Assembly (NCBI RefSeq): GCF_001649575.2
Contig: NC_051438.1
Location: 5,146,239-5,210,238 of the forward strand
Direction of reading: 5' to 3'
DNA from: Kryptolebias marmoratus
Lineage: Eukaryota; Chordata; Actinopteri; Cyprinodontiformes; Rivulidae
DNA length: 64,000 nt
The notes under the pieces are model-generated. The model had not been told where the DNA came from. It saw nothing but the letters and a program-made list of their open reading frames with translations, and searched no databases. Both the position numbers and the translations under genes were made by a program. Positions 10,246 to 23,287 of the stretch are shown here, one piece after another; the first letter of the stretch is position 1, and each line of letters begins with the position of its first letter.

Positions 10246-10714
10246 AGTTGAGATTTAAAGGCATGCCAATAAACTTTAGCCACCTTCAAGTTATTTCAGA
10301 GATAGTTGTGTTTTCTAATTATTGTGGAAGGTACCAACAAATCTGTCTGCATCTGCTTTTGTCCAGTTACAAAATGTGTTTTATGGATCAAATTGAGGCA
10401 TTTGATTCAAGACTTATAGAAAACAATTGCTGAAAACAAAAACAATAAAATCACTGCAGTGCTTTGGGGGAAAATCAATAAATCAAATACACTTTATTTA
10501 TAAGGAACTGTCCATAAAGTAGGTAAGTACAGCTGATAAGAACAAATCAAAACACAACTATGAGCAAGATAGGTTAGAACAGCAACAAATGTTAAAGGAT
10601 CAAACTGTAATGGCTCTAATGTTTAAGACTGAAGGAACTATTTAAATATCGCTCTCCATTTAAAGGCAAAATGTCAGCAATAATGTTGTTCCTTGTGTCT
10701 GTGTGTTTATTTAG

Positions 10715-11420
10715 AAAATATCTCATGAATCACTGGACAGATTTAAATAAAACTCTGACAAAATAAATATTGGATGGACATTTATACCTGATTTTCTTTT
10801 GTAGTCAACCTAATTCAAGATGGCCACCATAGCCAACTGGCCTTAGAAAACTCAAAAACGTTTATAAATCAGTCACTGTTACAGATATTGAGCTAAATTT
10901 TGGTGTGGTAGTAACCGATAATTATGTGTCAAGTTCTGCACAAAGAACAAAGGTTGGCATTAACTGGGAGTCAACCCTGTTTGTTTGTTAGCAAAATATT
11001 TCTTTAACCACTGGACAGATTAAAATGAAACATTCAGAATGTAAATAAAACGTGTACATCTACAACTGATCACATTTGAAGTCAACCCAATTAAAGATGG
11101 CTGCCACAGTTAATCAACCTTACAGGACAGAAAAATATAACTCATCAGTGACTGCCAGAGATGGGAACCAGCTCCCCAGAAAGGAGAAGAAAATGGATGG
11201 ATGCATAGATTTTATAGATATTGTGCTAAACTTTGATGTCATTCAGGCTGACGGTAATTCACAACACAAACTTTAACCACTAACAGATTGTGCATAGCAT
11301 TCCAGGTTTAACCAAAACAGCTACAACTCTGTCATTTCTCATCACAAAATGATCTTTGTATAAAACTCTGACATGAAAGCGGCGGGTGATATCCATTCCT
11401 TACAGGATTGCTAGGCCTTT
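10715..11420 (+). repeat. R1 repeat, forward, two partial units
   Basis: 'aaaatatctcatgaatcactgg' (10719), 'attcaagatggccaccatag' (10811) and 'tggtgtggtagtaacc' give one partial unit. A second starts near 10970 and ends 'gcggcgggtgatatccattcctta' (11380-11403), the family's right end. The 'ccagctccccagaaaggagaagaaaatggatgg' string (11169-11201) inside looks like an inserted S1-type tail. Confidence 0.65.
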
Positions 11421-13060
11421 AAGTTAACAAAGCAACACCAGAGGAACATATTACAAACATAGAAAAACACAATTCTAAAAAAAGAACTTTAAAATACTAA
11501 AATAAGTACTAAAAACAAAAATTAACCAAAATTCAAGTCTATTTTTTTTCCCCAAAATGTAAAGATGAAAGTAATAACATTGATTTCATTATAATAAATT
11601 AGATTAAAAGTCAAAATTAGTAATCTGATAAAACAAATAAAATCAACATGAGACTTATTACAGTAATAATTTTTGAAAAAATAATTAAACTAAATCACTG
11701 ATTAAACAGGTAATTGAGTTTATTTTTAAAAACATGAACGCTCTTAGCCATGTTCAGTTCCTATGGGTTTTAGTTCTAATTTTAGGTCAAATTAGGAGGC
11801 CTCTTCCAGAAAACCTGGAGGATCTGGATGTTTTTCGTTTTTTTTTTAAGTGAAGATAAAATCTGATCAAAAGGTTGAACTAAAACCATAAATAACTTTG
11901 AAAGACAACAAAAAAATAACTTGTAATCAATTCTAAAATGCACAGGAAGCCATAACAGAGACCTTAAATACTTCTTTACTCTAAATTCTTTACTCTGAGT
12001 TATTATTTTCCATACTTGGAGTTATACATTTCCATACCCCGACTCATCCTTTGCTATACAAAAAAATATACTTTTCTGTTCCTAGAGTTTTACTTTTCTT
12101 TACTCAGTTTCTGTTTTTTCACTATTCTTTTCTGACTGACAGGACACTCTGTTAAAGATTTGCACACTAAATCAAATCTATCAAATCTTTCTAAACCAGC
12201 ATCTTGTAGGCAACAAACTGGGACAGACTGACAAGCAGCTGAACAAGACTTCCAAGCCTATGATTTGCAAGTTCATTCACATCGATGAATGTAATTGAGA
12301 TAAATAGCTGGACCTTCTGTTGTTTTCCGTTTGGAAGGTTTCCCAGGCCTTTACATAATTTTCTCTTTGAACTGCTGATTGGTGGAAAACTGCATGACGT
12401 CTTTGGCCTTACAAATTAAAAAATGGTAGGTGGTCTAGGCCTGAGTAAAATCGGAAATCCAAAACATTTTGGACCTAAGGGCAAAACACTGCTTGCTTGG
12501 GTAGTTGTATGGAAAGATTTGCTCAAGGCTCAAGAGTGTCAACAAGGCCTGTACAACAGATTTTCACTAAAAGACATGGTGCTTGATTTGATTCTGTATT
12601 TTAACTACAAATTACTCACCAAATGGCAATGGCCCTTTGTGTTCACAAAATGGGTAGAAGACATTGACTAAGAGGGTTCATATTCTGACAGGGTAGAGCA
12701 ACACAGATTTACCACCTCAACCTCTTAAAAGCATGAACCATGACCAAAAAGAGACGGGGCCACCAGTTCCAAATTCCACCCTTCCCACTCTGCAAAGATT
12801 TGCAAAACCATTCATTCTACCAACATTTCTTGGCAATAAGTCTTACGCGATTGGAAAGCTTGTTTATTTCTAATTAAATGGTGCCACATTTGTTAGGAAA
12901 TGCATTTGTGGGTTGCACCCAAGAAAAACTTGCCAAATCTTCTCTGCCAATGCCAAACAGCTCTTGCCTCTTGTTTGGTGTTGTTTATTGGATTGGATGA
13001 TTGAAGTCTTAAGAAACAAGACATATTGGCAATTTAACAAATTATTCATTTAAAAAAGTC
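11421..13060. other. AT-rich intergenic sequence, nothing recognised
   Basis: An 82-codon open frame at 12423-12671 has no feature that I recognise, so I do not call it a gene. Confidence 0.5.
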
Positions 13061-13069
13061 AAATGTGGA

Positions 13070-13240
13070 AGAACCATACACAGCCACGTCAGCCTGGCAC
13101 CTCCTCATCATGCTGCTGACCAGCCTGGTCACACACTGCTGTGGGATGGCATCCCATTCTCAGCCAGTATTTGTGGTAAGTCAGCCAATGTGGTTGCGTT
13201 GGTCACTCTGGAACTTTACTTATAGTAAAGGAAGTAATTT
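13070..13240 (-). pseudogene. Tc1-like transposase C-terminal fragment
   Basis: On the minus strand the translation gives NATTLADLPQILAE and, after a frame change, AIPQQCVTRLVSSMMRRCQA, the usual C-terminal end of a Tc1-like transposase group. The frame break makes it a pseudogene. No inverted repeat was identified beside it. Confidence 0.65.
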
Positions 13241-13289
13241 GTGTAATTCAAGCACTGTACTTTCTCGGCCAGTGGAAGAGGGGGGTTAA

Positions 13290-14840
13290 GACAAGGTTAT
13301 TTGTTTTCTTGAGAAAAATTGTTTGACAAAACTTATCTGTGCTCCAGTCTAAGATCTCCTTGTGAAAGATCCTTAAGAGATCATCTCTGTTTGCGTTCCT
13401 CCTTAAACTAAATAAGGATAAGTCAGCTCAACAGTTCTATCTGAACTAGCTTGTCCATTATTTCAACGCTCACCTCCTCTTAGTGCTGGAATCCTCCTCT
13501 CCTCCCTTGATGACCTACAACAGAAAGAAACAAGAACTAATCAACTTCCCCTTACAAACAATCTACTAGCTATTTACTTTAAGACCACTTCTGCAGACAC
13601 AGCCACTCCTGGTTTCTGGTTTTATTTTAAAATAAAATAATTTCTTTACTCATCTGTGCTCACTGTGGATCTTTTCAACTTAAAAAAAACATCAACTCTG
13701 TGCAAAAAAACTTTACACAAATATGACAAATATCTCATGAACCACTGGACAGATTACAGAAAGTAATCACTGGATGTACATCATAGAGCTAAAAAAAAAA
13801 GGAGGGAGAGCCCTCCCTCTAATTTGTGACGTTGTTGAGGATCCAAAATGGGAGCAATGTAAACAAACATGTGCATCAATGAGAAGACATGCCGTCTTTC
13901 AGATGATGTAGGTCTTCAGCTCTACACTAGAGCTTCCTAAAATTCAAAATCATTTCAGCTACATGAAATTAACTCAGTGAAAGCTGAACAAAGCAGTGGA
14001 GAGCCAGAAGTCAGCAGGGAAGTTAAAGTTAGAATAATGTGTATTGGACAGATAGATTGTCAACTTACATACCTGCAACATCCTGTCTTTATAAAATATA
14101 GTAAGGATACTAGTATAAAAGTAAAACATGCTTGACAAATCAAACAACATAATAATCTGTTGTAGAATCCAGATTGGAAGGAGATCCAACACCAGAACAA
14201 ACAGAAACAAGCTTTGATCCACACTACATGTACAAGTATATAATCATTTGTTGTGAAATGTGGTGACATTTTGGCTACACTGGGCATTTGGGGGGCATTT
14301 TATCAGCTTTTAATGCTTTTGGTGTAGTACAACATTGCAACTTATTGCTTAGATGTAACAGCAGTTAATCACTTTTTTTTTTTATGAAGACAGCAACATT
14401 TTATATTTTCTGTTTAAAAAGCAAAGTCAAAAAGTGTCAGCGTGAACATAGTAAATTTCCCATGTGTCAATACATTTTGAAGGTGTTTTTTTCTTGATAA
14501 ATTGACAAAAATCTAGCAAAATTTATATTTTAGGGTTACTTTTCTATGGAAATATAATCCAGGTGCATTTTTGCATTTATTGGGGCAACTATAACAAACA
14601 CATGACTCAGGCATGCTGTACACCACCAGGTCTCTAGTGGAAAGACTCAGGCTCCAAAAATATAACATGGTGGCTTCCCAAAAAAACAAACGTTCTGGCT
14701 TCAGCTTTGGACAAAGGAAGTTACTAAAGTCAATTTGTCCATTTTTATTTATATTTATGGTTTGTACTGATTGAAACTTTTGTTTTGTTGGATAGCTTGA
14801 AGGACTATGTTCTCAGCATCCAGACTGGGAAAATGAAAGA
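13290..14840. other. AT-rich intergenic sequence with one small R1 fragment
   Basis: 13715-13790 carries an R1 fragment ('atatctcatgaaccactggacagatta'). Nothing else is recognised. Confidence 0.5.
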
Positions 14841-14849
14841 CCTTGCAAT

Positions 14850-15270
14850 CTGGAAGAATGCATATCACCTGCTGCTTTTCATGCCAGAGTTTTAAAATCA
14901 TCTAATGCTGAGAAATGATGGAGTCGTTGCCATTTGTGAGATCTCAAGACACTGTAAGATCTCGTAAGATGTGTTTGCAATCAAAGAGAATGCTGGGGAT
15001 GACTGTCATCTAATACCAAAGAAAATTTAGCTCAACATCTGAGTTATAGTGATTTTTGTTACTAGCACCAATTAGCTGTGATGGCCATCTTTATTTGGAG
15101 TGACTCCAAAAGTTAATCAGCAGTAAATGTGCATCCAGTGATTACTTTCTGAATGTTTCTCTAAAATCTATCCAGTGATCCTAAAGATATTTTGCCACCA
15201 ATACAAACGAGCACGCAGACACAGGCAAAAACATTATTGGCACTTTGCATTCGGAAGCGGGTGATAATAA
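14850..15270 (-). repeat. R1 repeat, reverse
   Basis: Runs from 'gaatgcatatcacctgctgc' through 'gatggccatctttatttgg' to 'caggcaaaaacattattggcac' and GAAGCGGGTGATAAT. Confidence 0.65.
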
Positions 15271-15639
15271 AAAAGGCCAGCCACATCAGAACACCTGCTG
15301 GGGGACAAAATGAGGTGTGGTACGGTTGCTGACATTAAACCCCATTTGCAACATGAGCTTTTTTTTTCTTTTGTGCCAAGTCATCTCAGCAGAGACATGG
15401 GGGGCTGAGGGGCTGGGGGCACTGATGGGGGGAGCTGACAGCAGGCGGAATGAGACCTGCTGTCGAACAGTTGTTAACTTTGGTCAAACATTTTCTTACT
15501 CACTGCACCGGGCTTCATTTACCTCCTGCTGCTGTGAAAGGCAGGCAATAATGTAATTGCGTGTGTCAGTGTGTGTGTGTTTGTGTGTGTGTGTTTTCTT
15601 TTGTTTCTGCTTGTTTGGCTGTTTGCAAATGATCTTGTG

Positions 15640-15935
15640 AACTAGTTGGCAGGAAACTCTCAAAAGTAAATCTTGGATGTACAGCTGATTACCTGATTAA
15701 TACAATTGATAAACTATTGGAGTCTAATTGGTCTAATTCACCTCAGTAATTACCACCACAGTAATTACTATAAATCTGTGAAAATTACACACATTGCCCT
15801 AAAACTTGGTGTGGTAGTAGCTAAGGGTCATATCCATCACATATTCGGAGCGCTAACAGATCACATGAGAGCTTTGTTTTAAACTGCCATGCAAGGCGGC
15901 GAGTGTTATGCACTTCTTCAAGAACTGCTAGTTTT
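15640..15935 (+). repeat. R1 repeat, forward, diverged
   Basis: Carries 'tggtgtggtagtagctaagg' (15809) and ends 'gcaaggcggcgagtgttatgcac', the right-end motif. Confidence 0.55.
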
Positions 15936-16269
15936 TAATTTATTTCTTAATCTTTGGTCCTAATTAAACCAGTATATCAGGGAGTACTTGTAAAGGTGAC
16001 ATTATAGCTGAAAACAAAATAAACAAAACATGATTGCTTCAAAAACATCACTTTTGTTGCTTTTACCAAAAAATATATTATAATAATAATAATAATTAGG
16101 ACAAGAAAAGAAAAAAGAAAAAAAACACCAATTAAATTTAACACATTTTGTTTCAGATAAAAAGTAAAGCAGCTACAAGATGTAATTTTACCTAATGTTG
16201 TTTTTAAAGAAGCCCTTAAAATATGAATAAATTACAGATGATAAATAACAGAGTTAGAGCTGTTTCTGT

Positions 16270-16570
16270 CAAACCTTGAGAACATCAAGCACAATCTCAT
16301 GTGATCTGGGCTCAGAGCATGTGTTGTCAATTACTCTCAAATACCACCACACCTATCTTTAGCTCAGTATCTGTAAAAATGACTAAGGTACAGCCATGTT
16401 TTTGTTGGCTAAGGTCAGTTTTGAATGGGGTTGACTCCAAAAGTTAATCCATTATAGGTGTACATCTAGTAATTATTCTCTAAAGGTTTCATTGAAGTTC
16501 CTCCAGTGGTTTATGAGATATTTGCTAACAAACAAACAGGGTTGACTCCAACATTTAATGCCAAGCCTTT
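16270..16570 (-). repeat. R1 repeat, reverse, partial
   Basis: Contains 'tgtcaaaccttgagaa', 'tactaccacacc'-type sequence, 'gaatggggttgactcc' and 'gtggtttatgagatatttgc'. Confidence 0.6.
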
Positions 16571-17454
16571 AAGCAAATATGTCGACCAATGTGTTGAGCT
16601 CTAAGAATGTTTTGGGGACAATACTCAGCTACTACTACAATATTTATCTTTGGCTCTATACATGTAATATTTGAAGAGCTGGCTCCTGCAATGACCTGAT
16701 AGAACATAGTTACCTTTACACACCCTCCGTCAAGACAGCCATTCAGAGTTTTGTCTCTCTGTTGTCCTCGGATAAGAAGCCTGTATGACCTCTGACCTCC
16801 AAGCGGACCATCCACACTGATCAGAACAGAATTCACGACCCCATTCACTGAAAGGATTTGAGTTTTTCAGTGTCATCTGTAAAGGAGAAGCGCTTTGACA
16901 AGAAAAAGTTCAGCTTCTACTTCTAATCCTCTTTGCCTTTGTAAAGTGAGTGACTTTGAGACTCGCTATCACAATCAACCCCTCACCCCCCAACCCCCGC
17001 CCAGCTGACTGAAAACAGAAAGAGAGAAGGGACTTTATTTCTCCATCCACCTCTCTGTCAATGCTCTCATTTAGGGAATTACAAGTCTGTCTTTTTCTTC
17101 TTAATTTATCTTTCATTAGACTTTAATGGTTTTTCTCATTTGGACCTTGTGTGCAGAAATGCACGTGGAAATGAAAACTTTGGGGTTTGTGAGAGATTAG
17201 TTTTGAGTGGAGGTCAAACACAATAGCTTCAATTTAACAAAAACCAAGATAGGATGAAACTGTACTTCCTGTGTGGGACATTGTCCTCAGTCCAAACAGC
17301 ACAGCTCCAATGTCTCTGCCTTTATTATGGCTGACGTCTCCTCTTCACATCTCCTAATATTATTGTCACCCACTGCTGAAAGTGAAGACAGGGCGATAAT
17401 GTTTCTGCCCACATGTGTTAGTGTGTGTGTGTGTGTCTGTGTATTTGCCTACTG

Positions 17455-17695
17455 TTAGTGAAATCTCATGAACCACTGGATGAGTTTTGATGAAACTTTC
17501 ATGAAGTAACTTTTCAATGTACGTTTTTGGTGCCAACTCAATTCAAGAGGGCCGCCACAGCTAATCATGCTTAACAAACACAAAAATGACTCTCTGAGCT
17601 GAAATTTGGTGTGGTAGTAGCTGAGAATCCTTCCCAACACAAGCTTCAAGAGCAACACATTGTGCACAAATATGTCAGGTGATGAATAGCTCTGA
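17455..17695 (+). repeat. R1 repeat, forward; first unit of a cluster
   Basis: Contains 'aaatctcatgaaccactggatgag', 'attcaagagggccgccacag' and 'tggtgtggtagtagctgag'. Confidence 0.65.
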
Positions 17696-18480
17696 GTGTG
17701 TGTTGGGAGGACTTTCAGCTACTACCACACCAGACTCAGGCTCAGTATCTGGGAAACTGAATGAGTTATGGACATTTTTGTATTGGATCATTTTTATTTG
17801 CTTTGGTGGCCATCTTGAATTGGGTTGACTCCAAAGGTTAATCAACTGCAGATGTTCATCCAGTGATTACTGTCTCAGAGTTCCATTTAAAGTGGTCCAG
17901 TGTTTAATTCAATATTTTGCTAACAGACAACCATTTTGATGCCAACAAAATGGGTGGAGAATGACTCTCAGCTACTGCCACACCAAACATTTACCTCAAT
18001 ATCTTTAAAATCGGTGTTGTTATAGGCATTTTTTCTGGAGGGAAATTGGCTGTGGCAGCCATCTTGAATTGGGTTGGATTCTAAATTTAATCAGCTGTGG
18101 ATTTATATCCAGTGACTGTTTTCTGAATGTTTCAATAAAATCCATCCAGTGGTTCATGACATATTGTGCTAACAGAGAGTGCTTAGAGTGCATGTTGGGT
18201 GAGTGTCACTCACTACCACACCACGTTTAAGCTCAACATCTGTAAAGTTCAATGAGTTGTAGCCATATTTAGGTTTGCTATGGTCACTTAGCTGTGACGG
18301 CCATCTTGAATGAGAATGACTCCTAAAGTTAATCGGTTGTAGTAACACCTAATGATTACTTTCTGTGGGTTTTATTTACATTTGTTCAGTGGTTCATGAG
18401 ATATTTTCATAGAGGTTCAGATAATGTACACACAAACATTATCGCTGAGGTTATGCTTTCAGCGGTGGGTGATAAAAACC
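17696..18480 (-). repeat. Three consecutive reverse R1 units
   Basis: Each unit has the same order: 'actaccacacc', 'gccatcttgaat', 'gttgactcc', 'ccagtg...ttactttctg', 'ggttcatgagatatt'. Units lie at about 17696-17940, 17960-18185 and 18190-18475. Only the last is followed by the family's outer end. Confidence 0.65.
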
Positions 18481-18494
18481 ACATTTATCAGTTT

Positions 18495-18520
18495 TTGTTT
18501 GTTTGTTTGTTTGTTTGTTT
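18495..18520. repeat. (GTTT)n microsatellite
   Basis: About six GTTT units. Confidence 0.85.
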
Positions 18521-19194
18521 AACCTCGTCGGTATCTGTAAGTCTTTTATGTTTTCTTGTGTTGTTTAAAGATCACATCAGCACCGTCTCAAAGCTTTTGT
18601 TACAGAAAAGGAAAGAAAAATGAATAAATACGCCCTGGAAGATTAGGCTGTATGTGTATGTACCTGATCTATTTGTAAATACCATAATCTATGCTGGATT
18701 ATAGCTGGAAAATCTACTTCAGACAGATAAAAACACAGAAGCTCTTTTCAATCTGTTGTAAAATGTAATGAGTGGATTACAGAATCTGTGTCATGTCACC
18801 ACACAGGATGATAAATATCAGTTTCCTTTTCATCAAGTTACTGAAACATCCTGACGTCAGCAAGGTCCGCTGGTTTGACAAAAATAATTCCAAATGTTTA
18901 TTTTCTGAAAGGATTATGTGGAAGAATCCCAACTCAATCAGTGAGACAATGACATGACTGTACCTATTAACCTTAAAAGAGTGCTGCTTAACCAGAGGGC
19001 TCAAAATAAAAATATTAATTTGTAAAAGGTTTACTGCATTAAAAACTTACCTACAACCACATAAGTCTGTTTTTACAGTAAACATCCACCATCTGGTGCA
19101 CAATCAATGCTTCTGGGCACTGCAATATAAATTACAAACTACACAATATAAAATAGTCAGACTACATAATGCAGCAGGCCGATTTGTTAGTAGA

Positions 19195-19445
19195 AATACA
19201 TAATACAGCTCAGTAAGTACTCAGTGCATACCTAATAATTACAGGTTACATAACTCGTAAGTTTCAGGTGAGTACAAAGTACTCTGTAGGTACCAGCCAA
19301 TTACCGGGTATGTACCCTTAAGTACAGGATACATACCAAGTAAGTACTGTGTACGTACCAGATACGTATCTCATAAGTAACAGGAACATACCAAGTACCC
19401 TGTAAGTAGGAGGTATGTACCACGTAAGCAGCAGAATGTTCTCAG
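19195..19445. repeat. Degenerate tandem repeat of an AGTAAGTACC-like unit
   Basis: The motif (a)gtaagtacc/gtatgtacc recurs about every 10-20 bases with substitutions. A second patch is at 20636-20727. Confidence 0.65.
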
Positions 19446-19942
19446 GAACAGTACAGTTACTCTGTTGAAATTTTACTCAAGTACAAGCAAATTTACTTTA
19501 AAAACCTCATAATTTAATCTGCAATTACAAAATTAATCATGTCCACACATGATAATTAAAACACTTAGAGAGATTAAATAGTCATTTGAGTGCAGACCAT
19601 CTCATGGTGATCAACTTGTTCAACAAAACATGTTGAAGAAAACACTAAGCAGCTGCTAGAAAAACTCTTAAATGATTTAGATTAGTTCATTCTTGTGGCT
19701 ACAGTGAGAGTGTTTGCTCACAAAGACATAAGAATATATAAACATGACTTTAAAACAGTTAAAGGTATGAATAAATGAATAAATGAATAAATACCTCTGG
19801 TAAAAAGAAGTTCAGGTGTCCTGAGGTTCTGATGCTGGTTAGTGGATTATCAGAGGGCTGGATTACAAACTGAGGTTAACAGTTCACCTGCCACGATGAG
19901 ACAAAAGTCTGAGTTTTCAGAATTACAGACGAGGATTTCTGT

Positions 19943-20020
19943 GAGCCTGGATAGATCACCATGGTAACAGAGACTGCGTTTGAGCCTGGTTAGATCACCA
20001 TGGTAACAGAGACTGAACTC
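19943..20020. repeat. Direct repeat of a 39-bp unit
   Basis: Two nearly identical copies starting GAGCCTGG at 19943 and 19982, each with GATCACCATGGTAACAGAG. Related single-copy sequence is at about 62825-62860. Confidence 0.8.
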
Positions 20021-20635
20021 CAGATCAGGTGATGAGGTCAGGTTCAGCTTAAACTGTCAGTAAGAACCTCTGTCTGTGAACTGATTCTTTTCTTCATGAG
20101 ATCCCAAATACAAAAAACAGACTGAAGCAACATTTATTTATCATCATAGTTCTATCCACTGCTGTGGGATTTTATTCAGTTTGTCAAATAACAAAATTAA
20201 AACTCATTAAAGTCACACAGGCCACAGCATTTAGATGCTGATCAGATGTAGTTGGGTTTTTTTTCATATTTAACCAAATCTAAGGATGTATTTTCAGTTT
20301 ATAATTTTATCTAATTTATCTAAGTTGAGGCCAAATTAGTACATCTGACCAGAACTCATTTTTTTAATTAACTTTCAGCAAACGGGAGAAATATGTTGGA
20401 AAACTTGAGTCCCATCACAGGCTGACATTATCTGTGCACCAAAAGTGCCAAGTGGGTGGAGTCATACAGTCTCTATGGCTTTATTTGAAGTCAAACACCT
20501 TCTTTGTGGCTCTTCATCACTTCACTCTAAGCTCCTGCAGTGACCGAGTCACTGAGTCACTGCAAGAGCACAAAATAACACTGTATTAAAGTAATGCAAG
20601 TAAATGCAATGTGTTACTTTCCAGCTCTACAATTA

Positions 20636-20727
20636 AATAACTTATAAGTACCAGACATGTACCCTGTAGGTACCTGGTCTCTACCAAGTAAGTACCCGGT
20701 AAGTACCCTTAAGGTACCAGGTAGTGA
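20636..20727. repeat. Second patch of AGTAAGTACC-like tandem repeat
   Basis: 'taagtaccagacatgtaccc', 'gtaggtacctgg', 'aagtaagtacccggtaagtaccc' repeat the motif of 19195-19445. Confidence 0.6.
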
Positions 20728-20759
20728 ATGTTTCAGATTGTAAAGCAAACGTTGATATC

Positions 20760-21600
20760 AGACAAAGCTAACTTCAGTAAAAACAAAATGCAGTTCAGCT
20801 TCACTAATCACACCCAGGCCTGATTACTGTCAGACTTGTAGAATCAAGAAATCACCTAAACTGAACAATAATCCACAACTGGAGAAAACATGGATCAGTG
20901 GTGAACCTTCCCACCACAATGACTGGAAGAGCACATCGACGGCTCATCCAGGAGGTTCCAACGGAAGCTCTGCAGGCCGCAGAGAAGGTCAGAGTTCACG
21001 ATTTGTCACGGGTAAAAATGGCCTCCATCTTAGAGTTCAAAGGTCAAAACCGCCGCTGAGCTAAAAGAGCTCAAAGCTCCGCCTGACATCAAAACATCTT
21101 GATGATCATCGAGACTTCTGAGAAAATATTCTGTGGACTGATGAGACAAAAGTGGAACTTCTTTGGAAGGTTACATCCAGAGTTAAACTAAACTGAATTT
21201 CAGAAAAACAACATCACATTCAAACATGGTGGTGGTAGTTTGATGGTCTGGGGCTGCTTCAGGACCTGGATGACTTACTGTGATTAATGGAACCATGAAT
21301 TCTGCTCTCTACCAGAAACTAACTAAAAATGTCAGGCCATCGATTCATGACCTTAAGGTCAGGAACACTTGGGTTCTGCAGCAGAACGATGATCTGAACG
21401 TTCCTCCTCACTGCTCTGCGCAACCCTGATGTTCTTTCGTGCAGAAAGTCTAGTGTCAAAGAAAACTCCTGAAGGAGCCACGACCTCATGGAAAAATCCA
21501 CAATGGGATGTTTTGAACTGTTGGTTGGTCCATCACACGACCTCCATGTGTCCGAGGTGACAGACACAAAAGTCAATTTAACTGTCCTCATCCTGACAGA
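20760..21600 (+). pseudogene. Dead Tc1/mariner-like transposase
   Basis: Fragments in several frames resemble a Tc1-like transposase: GTGGACTGATGAGACAAAAG (W-T-D-E-T-K, first catalytic aspartate context, near 21131), CAAACATGGTGGTGGTAG (K-H-G-G-G, near 21221) with V-W-G-C-F after it, and GGGTTCTGCAGCAGAACGATG (L-Q-Q-N-D, second aspartate region damaged, near 21373). Several stops and frameshifts. Confidence 0.65.
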
Positions 21601-21669
21601 ATTAGAGGTTTAACACGTGTTACAGCCCTCACATTCCTCCTGTGGAAGGATTCACTTACTATTATTAGC

Positions 21670-22320
21670 TGGATTATACTCTGATCATTGCCTGCTGCAG
21701 GTAGGACACTGGCCATTCAGATCGACCTCAAGCAACCCCACTTCAAATAAATAAACGCTGTACTCCTTTAAATGGAAGATAAGGTACAAAACTAAAGAGA
21801 GTGAACTACTGTGTTAACATTCAGGATGTATGAGAGTGGGTGGTGATGTTCCTGCCTCATGGTGCTATGGTAATTATGTAAATAAGCACATATTTACCTG
21901 CCTTGGTGTGTGTGTGTGTGTAAATCACTATATATTCTTTCATGTATACAACATACCATGCCCTCCTTTTTTTAACAGAAATCTGCTGTAATTCCATCAC
22001 AGGATGCAAACCTGCTTCAAACAGGCCACCTCCAATCTTCTTTTTAGTTTCTCCTTAAAAGCATAACATTAAAAAAAGATGAGACTTTTTTTTTTTCCTT
22101 ATTAATTTTCAGTTTATTGTTGGCTTATTTGTGTGTTTGTATTGTGTGAGAAACAAATATGTATACTGGATTCCAACTCCACTGTGTACAACACTGCATT
22201 TGTTTCAGCTGATTTCTTTTTTTTTTTTCTTTTCTTTTCTTTTCTTTTTTGTCCTCAACCTTAAAGTGTAGGTCACTATAACACAAAATTACTATGAATT
22301 TCAGTCTAAATTATTATTAC
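21670..22320. other. AT-rich intergenic sequence, low complexity only
   Basis: GT microsatellite near 21907 and pyrimidine tracts at 22085-22100 and 22216-22250. Downstream flank of pcdh10. Confidence 0.5.
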
Positions 22321-22326
22321 CTTAGA

Positions 22327-22332
22327 TTTATT
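22327..22332 (-). promoter_or_regulatory. pcdh10: Possible distal poly(A) signal of pcdh10
   Basis: TTTATT on the plus strand is AATAAA on the minus strand, about 960 bases after the stop codon. Only a candidate; the region is AT-rich. Confidence 0.25.
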
Positions 22333-22949
22333 TATAGACAATATTTCTATCATTATCCCAAAGTGGAAAAAAACGTATAAAATAATTGGATGAATGGGAA
22401 CTCTTTAGGTTTCCCACTGGGAAACGTGACAAGCCTTCCTTACTGGCACTTAAACTAGAGTCAGACCTCTGAAGAAAACTGTGAAACCCAACAACAAACA
22501 GCACGCTTCAGAACAAGTAGATATAGATAGATTTATATAGAGTTTTATATTTAGCTTGAAAAGAGAACAGTAAACACTTCTCACACATGATAGAAACTAC
22601 TGGATGGCTCAGAATCAGACGTGTAAGCCAAACACTGCCCAAGCCCTCCATGTGGTGAACGAACCAAATCTAAATTTTAAAATAACAATAATAAAAAATA
22701 AGAGATAAATTAAGAGAAAATAAACAAATAAGTTGCACACAATCTTTTCTTACAACGTTTAAAGAAGATTGTACCAGAGACACTGACCACACAAAGAAAA
22801 TAGAAAAATCTAAAACAGTGGTATTGCATTTTAAAATGCAGAAAAGATTCTCCTGTACAGTTTGCCGCCTCACTGCGTGAGTGCGGACGCCTAAAGGGCT
22901 GTTTCTGCCGGTGGCTCCTACCCAGACCGGGACGCAGTCCTCGTCTGCT

Positions 22950-23287
22950 TTTATTGTCCTTAACAAAGTATACATCAGCGCTGTAAACAGGCACACACAA
23001 ATTGGAAAATGGCAGGTAGGTCAGTGTCCGCTTCGTCTTTCCACCCCAGCAGTTCCTCTTCCTCTGTTTGTTTTCTCAGTCCTGCTGAGAAATGAGTCCT
23101 CCCGGTGAGGCAAAGCTTCCCTGCATTCCTCCCCACCCCTCCCCTCCCTCCTTCTTCGCTGGGTAAAGAAGGATGAGGGCAGGGGAAGACAAAACGGGGT
23201 TGAGGCTTGATGCTCTTTCATAGCCGCTTGTCAGGGAGCCATTGTGCAAAAAGTCATGCAGTCTCTGGTATGTCCACGTGGAAGGAG
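22950..23287 (-). other. pcdh10: pcdh10 3' UTR (to first poly(A) signal)
   Basis: Sequence after the TAG of exon 5 is moderately GC-rich and free of repeats. AATAAA on the minus strand (22950-22955) lies about 330 bases after the stop and is the first canonical poly(A) signal. The true transcript end may be further along. Confidence 0.5.

Noticed and set aside
12423..12671. 82-codon frame as a small gene
   Set aside because: No recognised motif, no splice or promoter context, and random frames of this length are expected in 64 kb.
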